DNA of 64,000 nucleotides from Natrononativus amylolyticus (GTDB lineage Archaea; Halobacteriota; Halobacteria; Halobacteriales; Natrialbaceae), in NCBI RefSeq assembly GCF_024362525.1, contig NZ_CP101458.1, positions 2,604,001 through 2,668,000 of the forward strand, in the 5' to 3' direction. Under the pieces are notes generated by a model that searched no databases, was not told the origin of the DNA, and was given only the letters and a program-made list of their open reading frames with translations. Position 1 is the first letter of the stretch; the number at the start of each line of letters is the position of its first letter. Positions 17,290 to 27,579 of the stretch are shown here, in pieces. Position numbers and translations under genes: made by a program.

Positions 17290-17871
17290 ATGAGTTTGGA
17301 CACAGTCGTCGAGGACATTAGAGAAGAGGCCCACGCGCGTGCGGAGGAGATACGCGCCGAGGGGGAGACCCGCGCCGAGGAGATCGAGGCGGCGGCCGAA
17401 GAGGACGCAGACGAGATCCTCGAGTCCGCAGAGCGCGAGGTCGAACGCGAGATCGAGCAGCTGCGCGAACAGCGACTCTCCAGTGCGAAACTGGAGGCGA
17501 AACAGAAGCGCCTGGAGGCGCGCCGGGACGTCCTCGGCGAGGTCCGTGACGGAGTCGAAGCCGAGATCGCCGGCCTCGAGGGCGACACCCGCGAGGAGCT
17601 CACCCGCGAGCTGCTCGACGCCGCGAGCGTCGAGTTCGATACCGGTGACGAGGTCCACGTCTACGGTCGTGCCAGCGACGCCGACCTGCTGACGGCGATC
17701 CTCACGGAGTACAACGGCTACGAGTACGCCGGCGAGTACGACTGTCTCGGCGGCGTCGTCGTCGAGAGCGAGGGGTCGCGAGTCCGTGTCAACAACACGT
17801 TCGACTCGATCCTCGAGGACGTCTGGGAGGACAACCTCCGGGAGATCAGCGGTCGGCTCTTCGAGCAATGA
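17290..17871 (+). CDS. atpE: A-type ATP synthase subunit E
   Basis: 193 residues. The N-terminal 100 residues are an Ala/Glu/Arg coiled coil that pairs with subunit H in the peripheral stalk. The C-terminal globular part (about 105-193), with GGVVVES and VNNTFDSILE, contacts the catalytic head. Typical length. atpC follows after a 64-base gap. Confidence 0.95.
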   Translation: MSLDTVVEDIREEAHARAEEIRAEGETRAEEIEAAAEEDADEILESAEREVEREIEQLREQRLSSAKLEAKQKRLEARRDVLGEVRDGVEAEIAGLEGDTREELTRELLDAASVEFDTGDEVHVYGRASDADLLTAILTEYNGYEYAGEYDCLGGVVVESEGSRVRVNNTFDSILEDVWEDNLREISGRLFEQ

Positions 17872-17935
17872 GCACGGTCGTTCCCACTCGTACGGCTCGC
17901 CCACTCCCTGCACACGCGAACCGGGGGTGGTTCGC

Positions 17936-18988
17936 GTGAGCGCTGAAGCCTCGAATCCGGAATACGTGAACGCCCGCGTTCGGTCGCGCCGAGCCGCGCT
18001 GTTCGCCGACGAGGACTACCGGAAGCTGATCCGGATGGGGCCGAGCGAGATCGCACGGTTCATGGAGGAAACCGAGTACGAACGCGAGATCAACGCGCTC
18101 GGGACGCGCTTTTCCGGCGTCGACCTGATCGAGTACGCGTTGAACCGAAACCTCGCAAAGCACTTCAACGACTTACTCGAGTGGTCCCAGGGTCGGATCT
18201 ACGACTTGATCGCCCGCTACCTCCGGAAGTTCGACGTCTGGAACATCAAGACGATCATCCGCGGGATCTACACCGACACCCCCGCCGAGGAGATCCAGAC
18301 GGACCTCATCCGGGCGGGCGAACTCGAGGATTCGACCCTCGATCGGCTGCTCGAGGTGAGCGAGATCGAGGACGCGATCGACCTGCTGTACGGGACCATC
18401 TTCTACGAACCGCTGGCCGAGGCCTACCAGGTCTACGAGGAGACGGGCACCCTCGTCCCCCTCGAGAACGCGCTCGACCGGGAGTTCTACGAGCATCTCC
18501 TCGACGACCTCGGACGGCCCCGTGAAGGTCCGGAGGCGATGTACGTCGAGTTCCTGCAGGCCGAGATCGACTTCCGGAACGCCCGGAACGCGCTTCGACT
18601 CGCTCGCAGCGGCGCCGAACTCGACCCCGCGGAGTACTACATCGAGGGCGGCGTGCTGTTCGACGCTTCGGAGCTGAACCTGCTGGTCAACGACTACGAC
18701 GAACTCGTCTCCCACATCGCCGACAGCCGGCGGTACGGTGGTCGGCTCTCGACGGCGCTCGACCGGCTGCGCGATGCCGACAGCCTCATCCAGTTCGAAC
18801 ACGCCCTCGACGCCGCGTTGCTCGAGTACTCCGACAAGCTCTCGAGTATCTATCCCGTCTCGGTGTCTGCGGTGTTTTCGTACATCCTCGCCAAGGAGCG
18901 CGAGGTCGAGAACATCCGCGCGATCGCCCGCGGCCGGGAGGTCGGCCTCACCGAAAACGAGATCGAAGAGGAGCTGGTGGTGCTATGA
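17936..18988 (+). CDS. atpC: A-type ATP synthase subunit C
   Basis: 350 residues from GTG 17936, preceded by a G-rich Shine-Dalgarno-like stretch (17923-17930). The frame continues upstream, but that part overlaps atpE and is not conserved in character. The protein is helical throughout, with the typical NARVRSRRAALF start and three similar helical repeats. It couples the c ring to the central stalk. The stop overlaps the atpF ATG by four bases (18985-18988). Confidence 0.93.
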   Translation: MSAEASNPEYVNARVRSRRAALFADEDYRKLIRMGPSEIARFMEETEYEREINALGTRFSGVDLIEYALNRNLAKHFNDLLEWSQGRIYDLIARYLRKFDVWNIKTIIRGIYTDTPAEEIQTDLIRAGELEDSTLDRLLEVSEIEDAIDLLYGTIFYEPLAEAYQVYEETGTLVPLENALDREFYEHLLDDLGRPREGPEAMYVEFLQAEIDFRNARNALRLARSGAELDPAEYYIEGGVLFDASELNLLVNDYDELVSHIADSRRYGGRLSTALDRLRDADSLIQFEHALDAALLEYSDKLSSIYPVSVSAVFSYILAKEREVENIRAIARGREVGLTENEIEEELVVL

Positions 18989-19344
18989 GTCAGAATCGAA
19001 ACCAGCCCGGAGACGGGAGCCAGGAAATCGCAGTCGTCGGCAGCCCCGAGTTCACGACGGGCTTCCGGCTCGCAGGTGTGCGACGATTCGAGAACGTCCC
19101 GGACGACGAGAAATCCGAGGACTTAGACGCCGCCGTCACGAAGGCACTCGACGACGAGGGAGTCGGTATCGTCGTCATGCACGACGACGACCTCGAGTAC
19201 CTCTCGCGGAACGTGAGACAGGACGTCGAGACGAGCGTCGAACCCGTCGTCGTCACCATCGGCAGCGGCACGGGTGGCGGCGGTCTACGCGAACAGATCA
19301 AACGCGCCATCGGAATCGACCTGATGGAAGAGGACCAAGAGTAA
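18985..19344 (+). CDS. atpF: A-type ATP synthase subunit F
   Basis: 119 residues; a Rossmann-like central-stalk subunit with the family pattern [18 protein letters not shown] at about 12-29 and [11 protein letters not shown] later. It starts at the ATGA overlapping the atpC stop and ends one base before atpA, so it is tightly coupled on both sides. Confidence 0.95.
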   Translation: MSQNRNQPGDGSQEIAVVGSPEFTTGFRLAGVRRFENVPDDEKSEDLDAAVTKALDDEGVGIVVMHDDDLEYLSRNVRQDVETSVEPVVVTIGSGTGGGGLREQIKRAIGIDLMEEDQE

Positions 19345-19345
19345 C

Positions 19346-21109
19346 ATGAGTCAGGCAGACAACACAGAAGCCGTCAGAGAAGACGGCATCATCAACAGCG
19401 TGAGCGGTCCGGTCGTGACCGCCGCGGACCTCGACGCCCGGATGAACGACGTCGTCTACGTCGGCGACGAAGGGCTGATGGGCGAGGTCATCGAAATCGA
19501 AGGGAACCTGACCACGATTCAGGTGTACGAGGAGACCTCCGGCGTCGGCCCGGGCGAACCCGTCGAGAACACGGGCGAACCCCTCAGCGTCGACCTCGGT
19601 CCCGGAATGCTCGACTCCATCTACGACGGCGTCCAGCGCCCGCTCGACGAACTCGAGAAGAAGATGGGCTCGGCGTTCTTGGACCGCGGTGTCGACGCGC
19701 CGGGGATCGACCTCGAGAAGCAGTGGGAGTTCACCCCCACCGTCTCCGAGGGCGACGCCGTCGAAGCCGGTGACGTCATCGGCGAGGTTCCGGAAACCGA
19801 GAGCATCACCCACAGGGTGATGGTGCCGCCGAACTCCGAGGGCGGCGAGATTTCCTCGATCGAGGCCGGGAGCTTCACCGTCGAAGAGCCCGTCGCGGAA
19901 CTCGACTCCGGCGAGGAGATCACGATGCACCAGGAGTGGCCCGTCCGCCGCGCGCGGCCGGCCAGCGAGAAGCAGACGCCGACGGTGCCGCTCGTCTCCG
20001 GACAGCGCATCCAGGACGGCCTGTTCCCCATCGCGAAAGGTGGGACTGCGGCGATTCCCGGCCCCTTCGGCTCCGGGAAGACCGTAACCCAGCACCAGCT
20101 CGCGAAGTGGTCCGACGCGGACATCGTCGTCTACGTCGGCTGCGGCGAGCGGGGCAACGAGATGACCGAAGTGATCGAGGACTTCCCGGAACTCGAGGAC
20201 CCCAAGACGGGGAAACCCCTCATGTCCCGGACGTGCCTCATCGCGAACACCTCGAACATGCCCGTCGCAGCGCGTGAGTCCTGCATCTACACGGGGGTCA
20301 CCATCGCGGAGTACTTCCGCGACATGGGGTACGACGTGGCGCTGATGGCCGACTCCACCTCGCGGTGGGCAGAGGCCATGCGTGAGATTTCGAGTCGACT
20401 CGAGGAGATGCCCGGCGAGGAGGGTTACCCCGCCTACCTCTCCGCGGCGCTGTCGGAGTTCTACGAGCGCGCCGGCCTGTTCGAGAACATCAACGGCACC
20501 GAGGGATCGGTGTCGGTCATCGGCGCGGTCTCGCCGCCGGGCGGCGACTTCTCCGAGCCGGTCACCCAGAACACCCTGCGTATCGTCAAGACGTTCTGGG
20601 CGCTCGACGCGGACTTAGCCGAGCGCCGCCACTTCCCGTCGATCAACTGGAACGAGTCGTACTCGCTGTACCGCCAGCAGCTCGATCCCTGGTTCCGCGA
20701 GAACGTCGCCGAAGACTACCCGGAGATCCGCCAGTGGGGCGTCGACGTGCTCGACGAGGAGGGCGAACTCCAGGAGATCGTCCAGCTCGTCGGCAAGGAC
20801 GCGCTGCCGGAGGACCAGCAGCTGACCTTAGAGGTCGCTCGCTACCTCCGTGAGGCGTGGCTCCAGCAGAACGCCTTCCACGACGTGGACACGTTCTGCC
20901 CGCCGGAGAAGACCTACCGGATGCTCCAGGCGATCAGGACGTTCAACGACGAGGCCTTCGCCGCACTCGAGGCCGGCGTCCCGGTCGAAGAGATCATCCA
21001 GATCGAGGCCGCCCCCCGGCTCAACCGGATGGGCACCGCAGAGGAGTGGGACGAGTTCATCGAGGAGCTCGAAGACGACCTCGAGTCCCAGCTCAGGGAG
21101 CTGTACTAA
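19346..21109 (+). CDS. atpA: A-type ATP synthase catalytic subunit A
   Basis: 587 residues. The Walker A loop GPFGSGKTV lies at about 238-246 and the characteristic non-homologous insert of A/V-type catalytic subunits at about 120-200. Catalytic-site segments GCGERGNE and [13 protein letters not shown] are intact. It hydrolyses or makes ATP at the AB interface. It starts one base after the atpF stop and is followed two bases later by atpB. Confidence 0.97.
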   Translation: MSQADNTEAVREDGIINSVSGPVVTAADLDARMNDVVYVGDEGLMGEVIEIEGNLTTIQVYEETSGVGPGEPVENTGEPLSVDLGPGMLDSIYDGVQRPLDELEKKMGSAFLDRGVDAPGIDLEKQWEFTPTVSEGDAVEAGDVIGEVPETESITHRVMVPPNSEGGEISSIEAGSFTVEEPVAELDSGEEITMHQEWPVRRARPASEKQTPTVPLVSGQRIQDGLFPIAKGGTAAIPGPFGSGKTVTQHQLAKWSDADIVVYVGCGERGNEMTEVIEDFPELEDPKTGKPLMSRTCLIANTSNMPVAARESCIYTGVTIAEYFRDMGYDVALMADSTSRWAEAMREISSRLEEMPGEEGYPAYLSAALSEFYERAGLFENINGTEGSVSVIGAVSPPGGDFSEPVTQNTLRIVKTFWALDADLAERRHFPSINWNESYSLYRQQLDPWFRENVAEDYPEIRQWGVDVLDEEGELQEIVQLVGKDALPEDQQLTLEVARYLREAWLQQNAFHDVDTFCPPEKTYRMLQAIRTFNDEAFAALEAGVPVEEIIQIEAAPRLNRMGTAEEWDEFIEELEDDLESQLRELY

Positions 21110-21111
21110 CC

Positions 21112-22521
21112 ATGAAAGAGTATCAAACAATCACGGAGATCAGCGGTCCGCTGGTGTTCGCCGAGGTCGACGAACCGGTCGGCTACGACGAGATCGTCGA
21201 GATCGAGACGCCGGAGGGCGAGACGCTGCGCGGACAGGTACTGGAATCGAGCGAGGGGCTCGTCTCCATCCAGGTGTTCGAGGGAACGGGCGGTATCGAC
21301 CGCAACGCCTCGGTTCGGTTCCTGGGCGAGACGATGAAGATGCCCGTCACCGAGGACCTCCTCGGTCGCGTGATGGACGGCTCCGGGAACCCGATCGACG
21401 GCGGACCGGAGATCGTTCCCGACGAACGCCGCGACATCGTCGGCGCGGCGATCAACCCCTACTCGCGTGAGTACCCCGAGGAGTTCATCCAGACGGGCGT
21501 GAGCTCGATCGACGGAATGAACACCCTCGTCCGGGGCCAGAAGCTGCCGATCTTCTCCGGCTCCGGGCTTCCGCACAACGACCTCGCGCTCCAGATCGCC
21601 CGCCAGGCGACCGTGCCGGAGGAAGAAGAGGGCGGCGAGGAGGGTTCGGAGTTCGCAGTGATCTTCGGCGCGATGGGGATCACCCAGGAGGAGGCCAACG
21701 AGTTCATGCAGGACTTCGAGCGCACGGGCGCACTCGAGCGCTCGGTCGTCTTCATGAACCTCGCGGACGACCCCGCAGTCGAGCGAACGGTCACGCCACG
21801 ACTCGCGCTCACCACGGCGGAGTATCTCGCCTTCGACAAGGGCTACCACGTGCTGGTCATCCTCACGGACATCACGAACTACTGTGAGGCGCTGCGTGAG
21901 ATCGGTGCCGCCCGCGAGGAGGTGCCCGGTCGACGTGGCTATCCGGGATACATGTACACCGACCTGGCCCAGCTCTACGAGCGCGCAGGCCGGATCCAGG
22001 GCCGCGAGGGATCGGTCACCCAGATTCCGATCCTCACGATGCCCGGCGACGACGACACCCACCCGATCCCCGACCTGACGGGGTACATCACGGAGGGCCA
22101 GATCTACGTCGACCGAGACATCCACTCCCAGGGTATCGAGCCGCCGATCAACGTGTTGCCGAGCCTGTCGCGGCTGATGGACGACGGGATCGGCGAGGGG
22201 CTCACCCGCGGCGACCACGCCGACGTCTCCGACCAGATGTACGCGGCGTACGCGGAGGGTGAGGACCTGCGCGACCTCGTGAACATCGTCGGCCGCGAGG
22301 CGCTCTCCGAGCGGGACAACAAGTACCTCGACTTCGCCGACCGCTTCGAGGCGGAGTTCGTCCAGCAGGGGTACGACACCAACCGCTCGATCGACGAGAC
22401 GATCGAACTCGGCTGGGACCTGCTGTCGGACCTTCCGAAGGAGGAACTCAACCGGATCGACGAGGACCTCATCGAGGAGCACTACCGCGAGACCGAAGCC
22501 GAGACCGTTCAGGCCGACTGA
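21112..22521 (+). CDS. atpB: A-type ATP synthase subunit B (nucleotide-binding, non-catalytic)
   Basis: 469 residues from ATG 21112. As in all B subunits, the P-loop is degenerate ([11 protein letters not shown]) and no GKT is present. Other family segments include [14 protein letters not shown] and [21 protein letters not shown]. Alternates with subunit A in the hexameric head. Two T-tracts directly downstream may terminate the main transcript before subunit D. Confidence 0.97.
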   Translation: MKEYQTITEISGPLVFAEVDEPVGYDEIVEIETPEGETLRGQVLESSEGLVSIQVFEGTGGIDRNASVRFLGETMKMPVTEDLLGRVMDGSGNPIDGGPEIVPDERRDIVGAAINPYSREYPEEFIQTGVSSIDGMNTLVRGQKLPIFSGSGLPHNDLALQIARQATVPEEEEGGEEGSEFAVIFGAMGITQEEANEFMQDFERTGALERSVVFMNLADDPAVERTVTPRLALTTAEYLAFDKGYHVLVILTDITNYCEALREIGAAREEVPGRRGYPGYMYTDLAQLYERAGRIQGREGSVTQIPILTMPGDDDTHPIPDLTGYITEGQIYVDRDIHSQGIEPPINVLPSLSRLMDDGIGEGLTRGDHADVSDQMYAAYAEGEDLRDLVNIVGREALSERDNKYLDFADRFEAEFVQQGYDTNRSIDETIELGWDLLSDLPKEELNRIDEDLIEEHYRETEAETVQAD

Positions 22522-22529
22522 ATCACGGG

Positions 22530-22543
22530 TTTTGCGGTTTTTT
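22530..22543 (+). terminator. double T-tract after atpB
   Basis: TTTT and TTTTTT (about 22530-22533 and 22538-22543) lie just after the atpB stop, a typical archaeal U-rich terminator. This matters because atpD lies about 650 bases further on. Confidence 0.5.
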
Positions 22544-22566
22544 CTCGCGTCGCTCGAGCGACGGCG

Positions 22567-22752
22567 CTACCGATCCGGTCGATCGGGGTCCGTTTCTTCG
22601 GCGTGCCCGCCGCGGACCTTCGCCTCGCGCTCGGCGGCCTCTCGGTCGAGAACCGTCGGGTTCGACGTCTCCGCGCTGATTACGAGGTAGAGTCCGAGCA
22701 TGACCCCGACACCGACCAGCAGGAAGCCGAACGCGAGAACGGCCTCAGGCAT
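22567..22752 (-). CDS. small single-helix membrane protein
   Basis: 61 residues: one or two hydrophobic segments (residues 3-27) followed by a charged Glu/Arg/Asp tail with DREAAEREAK. It is on the strand opposite to the ATP synthase genes, between atpB and atpD. No family is recognised. Its position inside the cluster hints at conservation, but function is unknown. Confidence 0.55.
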   Translation of the reverse strand: MPEAVLAFGFLLVGVGVMLGLYLVISAETSNPTVLDREAAEREAKVRGGHAEETDPDRPDR

Positions 22753-22827
22753 TGCAGATCACGAGTTCGGTTCGACACTCGGATGTAGAACACAAAATAC
22801 TTGCTACTGACAGGTCGTTCGGTTCAT

Positions 22828-23043
22828 ATGACCGGCGACCACGCGGACACCGACGAGGGCTGTCCGAAGTGCGGGCACACGGAGACCGAAGTCGACGACA
22901 TCGCGACGACGGGGACGGGAATGTCGAAGTTCTTCGACATCCAGAACCGGCGGTTTCGCGTCGTCTCCTGTACGAACTGCGGCTACGCGGAGCTGTACAA
23001 GGGTGGCTCGACCAGCGACATGGTAGATCTCTTTCTCGGGTAG
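22828..23043 (+). CDS. small zinc-ribbon protein
   Basis: 71 residues from ATG 22828. Two CxxC knuckles (CPKCGH at about 12-17 and CTNCGY at about 52-57) form a zinc ribbon like that of small nucleic-acid-binding proteins (DUF2082-like). Between them lies the segment SKFFDIQNRRFRVVS. It sits between atpB and atpD on the same strand. Binding of RNA or DNA is inferred from fold only. Confidence 0.8.
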   Translation: MTGDHADTDEGCPKCGHTETEVDDIATTGTGMSKFFDIQNRRFRVVSCTNCGYAELYKGGSTSDMVDLFLG

Positions 23044-23143
23044 TCGCTGTCGCGGACTTACTCGAGCCCGCTCGAACGCGCCGACGGCGACTCGGCGGAG
23101 CGGGGCGCTGTCGTGCGGCGGCGTCCGTTCTCTCGCGAGGGCG

Positions 23144-23157
23144 AACTGTAAACAGTT
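23144..23157. promoter_or_regulatory. palindrome upstream of atpD
   Basis: AACTG-TAAA-CAGTT is a perfect 5-base inverted repeat around an AT core, ending 30 bases before ATG 23188. It may be the atpD promoter element or an operator overlapping it. Confidence 0.4.
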
Positions 23158-23187
23158 ATCCGACTGGGGGCGCTACACCCGCTCAAC

Positions 23188-23904
23188 ATGGCCAAGGACG
23201 TCAAACCGACCCGCAAGGAGTTGATGCAGATCGAAGATCGCATCGACCTCTCCGAGCGGGGCCACGGCACCTTAGAGAAGAAACGCGACGGGCTGATCAT
23301 GGAGTTCATGGACATCCTCGATAAGGCCCAGGACGTCCGTGGAGAGCTCTCCGAGGACTACGAGGACGCCCAGAAGAAGATCAACATGGCCCGGGCGATG
23401 GAGGGGGACGTGGCGGTTCGGGGCGCGGCCGCAGCCCTGCAGGAACACCCCGAGATCACCACCGAATCGAAGAACATCATGGGGGTCGTCGTCCCGCAGA
23501 TCGAGTCCTCGAGAGTCTCGAAGAGCCTCGGTCAGCGCGGCTACGGGATCATGGGCACCTCCGCGCGCATCGACGAGGCCGCCGAGGCCTACGAGGACCT
23601 CCTCGAGAGCATCATCCTCGCCGCCGAGGTCGAGACGGCGATGAAGAAGATGCTCCGGGAGATCGAGACGACCAAGCGCCGGGTGAACGCCCTCGAGTTC
23701 AAACTCCTGCCCGACCTCTACGAGAACAAAGAGTACATCGAGCAGAAACTCGAGGAACAGGAGCGCGAGGAGATCTTCCGGCTGAAGAAGATCAAAGAGA
23801 AGAAAGAACAGGAGGAGAAGGAGGCCCGCCAGGTCGACGAGGACGTCGTCTCCGGCGACGAACTCGAGCAGGCGACCGCCGGCGGCCTCCCCGGCGGCGA
23901 CTGA
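23188..23904 (+). CDS. atpD: A-type ATP synthase subunit D (central stalk)
   Basis: 238 residues. The typical start [17 protein letters not shown] is followed by long antiparallel helices forming the rotor shaft and a highly charged Lys/Glu C-terminal helix (about 190-225). It is split from the other subunits by two small genes and has its own promoter candidate. A zinc-finger gene follows three bases after the stop. Confidence 0.95.
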   Translation: MAKDVKPTRKELMQIEDRIDLSERGHGTLEKKRDGLIMEFMDILDKAQDVRGELSEDYEDAQKKINMARAMEGDVAVRGAAAALQEHPEITTESKNIMGVVVPQIESSRVSKSLGQRGYGIMGTSARIDEAAEAYEDLLESIILAAEVETAMKKMLREIETTKRRVNALEFKLLPDLYENKEYIEQKLEEQEREEIFRLKKIKEKKEQEEKEARQVDEDVVSGDELEQATAGGLPGGD

Positions 23905-23907
23905 GGG

Positions 23908-24333
23908 ATGTCCTGTCCGGCCTGTGGCGAGGTGCGAGTCGTTTTTCCCGTTCCCGAGCGATACCGCGAGTACGCACCCGACGGTGCGTCGGTGGCGACG
24001 ATCTGTCCGCGCTGTCTCGTCGTCGACGTCCCCGGAGACGACGAACTCGAGGGGGCACCCGCTGCCGGAGAGCCGAAATCCGACCCCGAGTTCGACCGAC
24101 TCGGCGACGCCTTCCCGACCCGGCCGAACCGCGCGATACCGCTCGCGCTCGCGATCGGTCTGAGTTCCTCGCTGGCGACGAACAGGGCCGCGATCGCGGC
24201 GCTCCTCGAGGAGACCGAACGCGCCGGGGCCGATCCGCTGCTCGCCCTCGACCGGTTGCTCGCTGAGCCGACCGTCGAACCGGCGGTCGATCTCGAGCGC
24301 CGGCGCCACCAGTTCGAACAGCTGCTGTACTGA
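23908..24333 (+). CDS. zinc-finger protein, DUF6276-like
   Basis: 141 residues. CPACGE (3-8) and CPRC (about 33-36) form a zinc ribbon. The remainder is helical, ending LLAEPTVEPAVDLERRRHQFEQLLY. I recall the family as DUF6276, restricted to haloarchaea and of unknown function. It begins three bases after atpD and is surely co-transcribed, which suggests a link to the complex or merely operon sharing. Confidence 0.75.
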   Translation: MSCPACGEVRVVFPVPERYREYAPDGASVATICPRCLVVDVPGDDELEGAPAAGEPKSDPEFDRLGDAFPTRPNRAIPLALAIGLSSSLATNRAAIAALLEETERAGADPLLALDRLLAEPTVEPAVDLERRRHQFEQLLY

Positions 24334-24345
24334 GACGGGCTGGAA

Positions 24346-25140
24346 CTACTCGAGGCGATCGGCCGACAGCGTCTCGGCGTCCGCCCGGTAGCGCTCGTAC
24401 ACCGACTCAGCCCAGGCGACGGCCTCGGGCGTGTCGTTGTGGATCGTCCCGAGAACGTCGTTCTCATCGCCGTAGACGAACAGTACGACCCGGTGGTCGC
24501 CGTCGATTTCGAGGAGCACCAGCCCGTAGGGGAGCGACTCGACGCGGTGAAGCCGGTAGCCCTCGGTCTCGAGTAAGGCCCGCGTACACGCCCGCCTCGA
24601 CGGCTCGAGGGCGTACGACGCGAGGTCCTCGCAGACGACGAGGTCGGCCGCCAGGCTGCCCTCGAGGACGCGGTCTGCGAGCAGCCGCGGCGTCGTCGAC
24701 TGCGAGATACAACACGAGAGGCCGCGAAGCCGGTCGGCCCGGCCGAGCAGCCGTTCGAACTCGCTCACCGGCTGGTGGGGAACGGGCGGCGTCGACCGGA
24801 CGACCGACGCGCCGTCGAGGAACGTGGCGGCCATCGGCGCCTCCGGCGGCAGCGAGGAGAGAAGCGGCCCCGCCGGAACGATCTCGGCGGCGTCGTCGAG
24901 ACAGGCGAGGTACCGATCGACGAGGAGCCGACCGTACAGCGTCAGCTCGTACCCGCCTTCGGTACGGGTCAGCAAGCCGGCGCTCTCGAGGTCGCGGACC
25001 GCCCGGTCGACGGTCGATCGAGAGCAGCCGAGGGCGGCCTCGAGTTCGGGTTTCTCGAGTGGACCGTGTTCCAGCGCGCCGAACAGTTCGATCCGGGAGT
25101 GAAGCGCACCGAACACGTCGAGCAGCGAGTCGGTGGGCAC
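24346..25140 (-). CDS. winged-helix regulator with DUF1724-like ligand domain (copy 1)
   Basis: 264 residues. The N-terminal winged helix (about 8-75) has CSRSTVDRAVRDLESAGLL as recognition helix and wing. The C-terminal domain (about 95-255) resembles the DUF1724/FilR1 sensing region, with LLSSLPPEAPMAATFLDGASV. Two cysteines (SCCIS) at about 145 might be redox- or metal-sensitive. It is a paralogue of the next gene on the same strand (80 bases away). Target unknown. Confidence 0.82.
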   Translation of the reverse strand: MPTDSLLDVFGALHSRIELFGALEHGPLEKPELEAALGCSRSTVDRAVRDLESAGLLTRTEGGYELTLYGRLLVDRYLACLDDAAEIVPAGPLLSSLPPEAPMAATFLDGASVVRSTPPVPHQPVSEFERLLGRADRLRGLSCCISQSTTPRLLADRVLEGSLAADLVVCEDLASYALEPSRRACTRALLETEGYRLHRVESLPYGLVLLEIDGDHRVVLFVYGDENDVLGTIHNDTPEAVAWAESVYERYRADAETLSADRLE

Positions 25141-25220
25141 AGGGGGAATCGACGCCCCGCGACCAAATACGTGTGGATGTATTCATACTCGATCGAACAG
25201 GTTCCGGCGGGCGATCCGGA

Positions 25221-26021
25221 CTACTCGTCGCCGGTCGGCGGCGACGGGACCGGCGTGGCGGCCGCCCGGTACCGGTCGTAGACCGCGGTCGCCCACTCGA
25301 GGGCCGCTCGGGAGTCGTTCCGGACCACCGCCGTCGGCTCCCCCGCGTCGCTCGTCAGAACGACGAAGGCGACGGTGGTCGACGGCCGGTCGATGATGCC
25401 GAGTCCGTACGGGACCGACGGGATGACGTGGACGCGAAACCGCCCGGTCGCCATCGTCTCCCGGAGCTGGTCGCCGCGGTTGGCGCGCAGAAACGAGAGG
25501 AGGTCGTCGGTGAGGACCAGTTCGGCGTCGAGGTCGCCGTGGACCGTCCCGTCGTACAGGAGCGTTCGAAACTGCGGCAGGCGCTCGACCGCGGCGAGAC
25601 CGCGAAAGCGGCGGGCACCGTCGAGGAGCCGTACGATTTCCTCGAGCGGTTCGTTCGGCGCGTGGCCCGCGGGCTCGTGGATCGTCGCCCCCTCGAGCAT
25701 GGCGAGCGCCATCGGCGCCTCCGGCGGCAACGAGGCGAGGAGGGAGCCCGCGTCGCCGATCGTCGCGAGCGTCTCGAGCGACCGGCGGTGCTCCGCGAGT
25801 GCGAGGCGACCGGCGGTCGAGAGCCTGATCCCGTCGGCACATCGCTCGACGAGCGATCGACCCTCGCACTCGCGTACCGCCCGGTCGACCGTCGAGCGAG
25901 AGCACTCGAGGCGGTCGGCGAGTTCGCGCTTGGTTCCGGCGGCCGACTCGAGGGCCGCGAGGAGATCCCGTCTCCGCGAGACGAGATCCAGAACGTCGAC
26001 GCCGGATCGTCGGGGGCTCAT
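25221..26021 (-). CDS. winged-helix regulator with DUF1724-like ligand domain (copy 2)
   Basis: 266 residues. The same architecture as the neighbour: winged helix with ECSRSTVDRAVRECEG (about 37-52) and a ligand domain beginning LLASLPPEAPMALAMLEGATI. It lacks the CC pair of copy 1. The tandem arrangement shows local duplication; divergence in the sensing domains suggests different ligands. Confidence 0.82.
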   Translation of the reverse strand: MSPRRSGVDVLDLVSRRRDLLAALESAAGTKRELADRLECSRSTVDRAVRECEGRSLVERCADGIRLSTAGRLALAEHRRSLETLATIGDAGSLLASLPPEAPMALAMLEGATIHEPAGHAPNEPLEEIVRLLDGARRFRGLAAVERLPQFRTLLYDGTVHGDLDAELVLTDDLLSFLRANRGDQLRETMATGRFRVHVIPSVPYGLGIIDRPSTTVAFVVLTSDAGEPTAVVRNDSRAALEWATAVYDRYRAAATPVPSPPTGDE

Positions 26022-26094
26022 CGCGTGCTACCGGAGTGACCGCTGGAGGAAAAGCGATGCGATTATCCAGCCCCCGTGACAGGACGTCGGGAGC

Positions 26095-27354
26095 CTAGAC
26101 GCCCGTACTGTAGCGCAGAATGCCGGCGACGCCGCCGAAGGCGTTGTAGAGCTGTTCGCCCTTCTCGAAATCGGTGGAGATGAACTTCGTCTCGGTGCCG
26201 CGCTGTTCGGCGATCTCGATCAGGTGCTCGATGGCGTCCTCGCGGTCGTCTTCGCCGGCCTCGACGGCCGCGCCGCACTCGGAACACTCGTGGTCCGGCG
26301 TCGCCTTCCGGCGGTCGATCATCGTCCGATCGGTGTTGTCACACTCGGCGCAGTCGTAGGTGACGACGTCCTTGCGGAGGTCCTCGCTGATCAACAGTCG
26401 GTCGACCGAGCCCATCACGAGGTTGCGGCGGGTCTGCTCGAAGCCGTAGGTGGCGAGGTCCCCCGCGTTGAGTTCCTTGAAGAACTCCTCCATCTGCTGT
26501 TTGTCCTTGACGACCTCGGCGTCGGCCAGCGCGTCCTCGGCGTTGTCGACCAGGTCCTTCAGCCCGGACTCGTCGGTGTAGGCGACGTCGAACTTGCCGA
26601 TCACCGAGTCGCTGATCTCGTGGTGGAGGTAATCGCCGTCGAGGAACTCGTCTTTGGTCGGGGAGGGACCGCCGACGAGCACGCCGTCGAGTTCGTGGCG
26701 CTTGGGGACGAACAGGTCGTTTGCCATCCCCGCGACCTCCTGGTAGAAGTTGTCGATCGCCTCGAGACGAAGCCGGGCGAACCGCTGTGCGGACTGGCCA
26801 CCCTTTCGCTGCTTGCCGGGGACGAGCGAGGAGGCGGATTTTACGGGTTCGATCCGTTTTCCCTTCAGCCAGCCGACGTTGGCCTCGCGGCGGTCGAGGA
26901 CGATCAGGCCGTAGAGCCCCTTGTCGGTGAGCATCTCCTCGAGGGGGTCAGTCAGGAAGTCGGAGTCGCAGTGGTACCGGAACGACTCGACGGGCTGGGG
27001 CGGACTCTCGAGGGTTCGGGTGACCATCTCGGTCTGACCGCCGCCGGAGTCGACCGCGCCCGAGAAGATCACCATCCCGTTCTCCGGCGGGAAGGTGTCG
27101 TAGTAGCGCAGCCGGTCCTTGATACTCGTCAGCGCGTCCTGGACGTTGGTCCGCGTCTGCTTGGACTTGATGTTCGCGGCTTCGGAGTGCTCCTGGGTGA
27201 CGTGGGCGACGACGTCACTGATCTGGCGGTCCTCGGGGATGTAGATCGTGACGAGCTGGGTCCCTGATCCCTCGAAGTTCTTGAGATCCTCGATAACCTT
27301 CCGGAACTCGTACTTCTTCCGGTCGGAGTGCTCTTGCTCACCCTCCTGGCTCAT
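26095..27354 (-). CDS. prf1: peptide chain release factor aRF1
   Basis: 419 residues from ATG 27354; the longer upstream open frame is discarded. NIKS at 61-64 reads stop codons and GGQ at 185-187 triggers peptidyl-tRNA hydrolysis in the ribosome. The C-terminal domain has two CxxC pairs (CAEC and CSEC) forming a mini zinc finger. This is the archaeal single release factor for all three stop codons. Divergent from the MinD-like gene, with a 225-base spacer. Confidence 0.97.
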   Translation of the reverse strand: MSQEGEQEHSDRKKYEFRKVIEDLKNFEGSGTQLVTIYIPEDRQISDVVAHVTQEHSEAANIKSKQTRTNVQDALTSIKDRLRYYDTFPPENGMVIFSGAVDSGGGQTEMVTRTLESPPQPVESFRYHCDSDFLTDPLEEMLTDKGLYGLIVLDRREANVGWLKGKRIEPVKSASSLVPGKQRKGGQSAQRFARLRLEAIDNFYQEVAGMANDLFVPKRHELDGVLVGGPSPTKDEFLDGDYLHHEISDSVIGKFDVAYTDESGLKDLVDNAEDALADAEVVKDKQQMEEFFKELNAGDLATYGFEQTRRNLVMGSVDRLLISEDLRKDVVTYDCAECDNTDRTMIDRRKATPDHECSECGAAVEAGEDDREDAIEHLIEIAEQRGTETKFISTDFEKGEQLYNAFGGVAGILRYSTGV

Positions 27355-27536
27355 TGTCCGTACAAAGCGGCGCTGGGGGTAAGTACCCTTTGACACGTCT
27401 CGAACGCCGCGGTCGCCGGGATCGAGCCGGATCGCACCGACCGGCAGGGCGGGCAGAGACGGTTTCCGGCCCGGACGTCCGCCGCGGTACCGACTCCCTA
27501 CCGGAGTCGACGGCGACGCGACCGGCCCGTGCTCAC

Positions 27537-27545
27537 GATTTAAGG
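27537..27545 (+). promoter_or_regulatory. promoter of the MinD-like gene
   Basis: GATTTAAGG lies about 35 bases before ATG 27580 and fits a haloarchaeal TATA box, in the spacer divergent from aRF1. On the other strand, GGTACTTACC at about 27378-27387 is a candidate for aRF1. Confidence 0.5.
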
Positions 27546-27579
27546 TGCTCCCGCCACACTGTCCGGTTAGTAACCGAGT

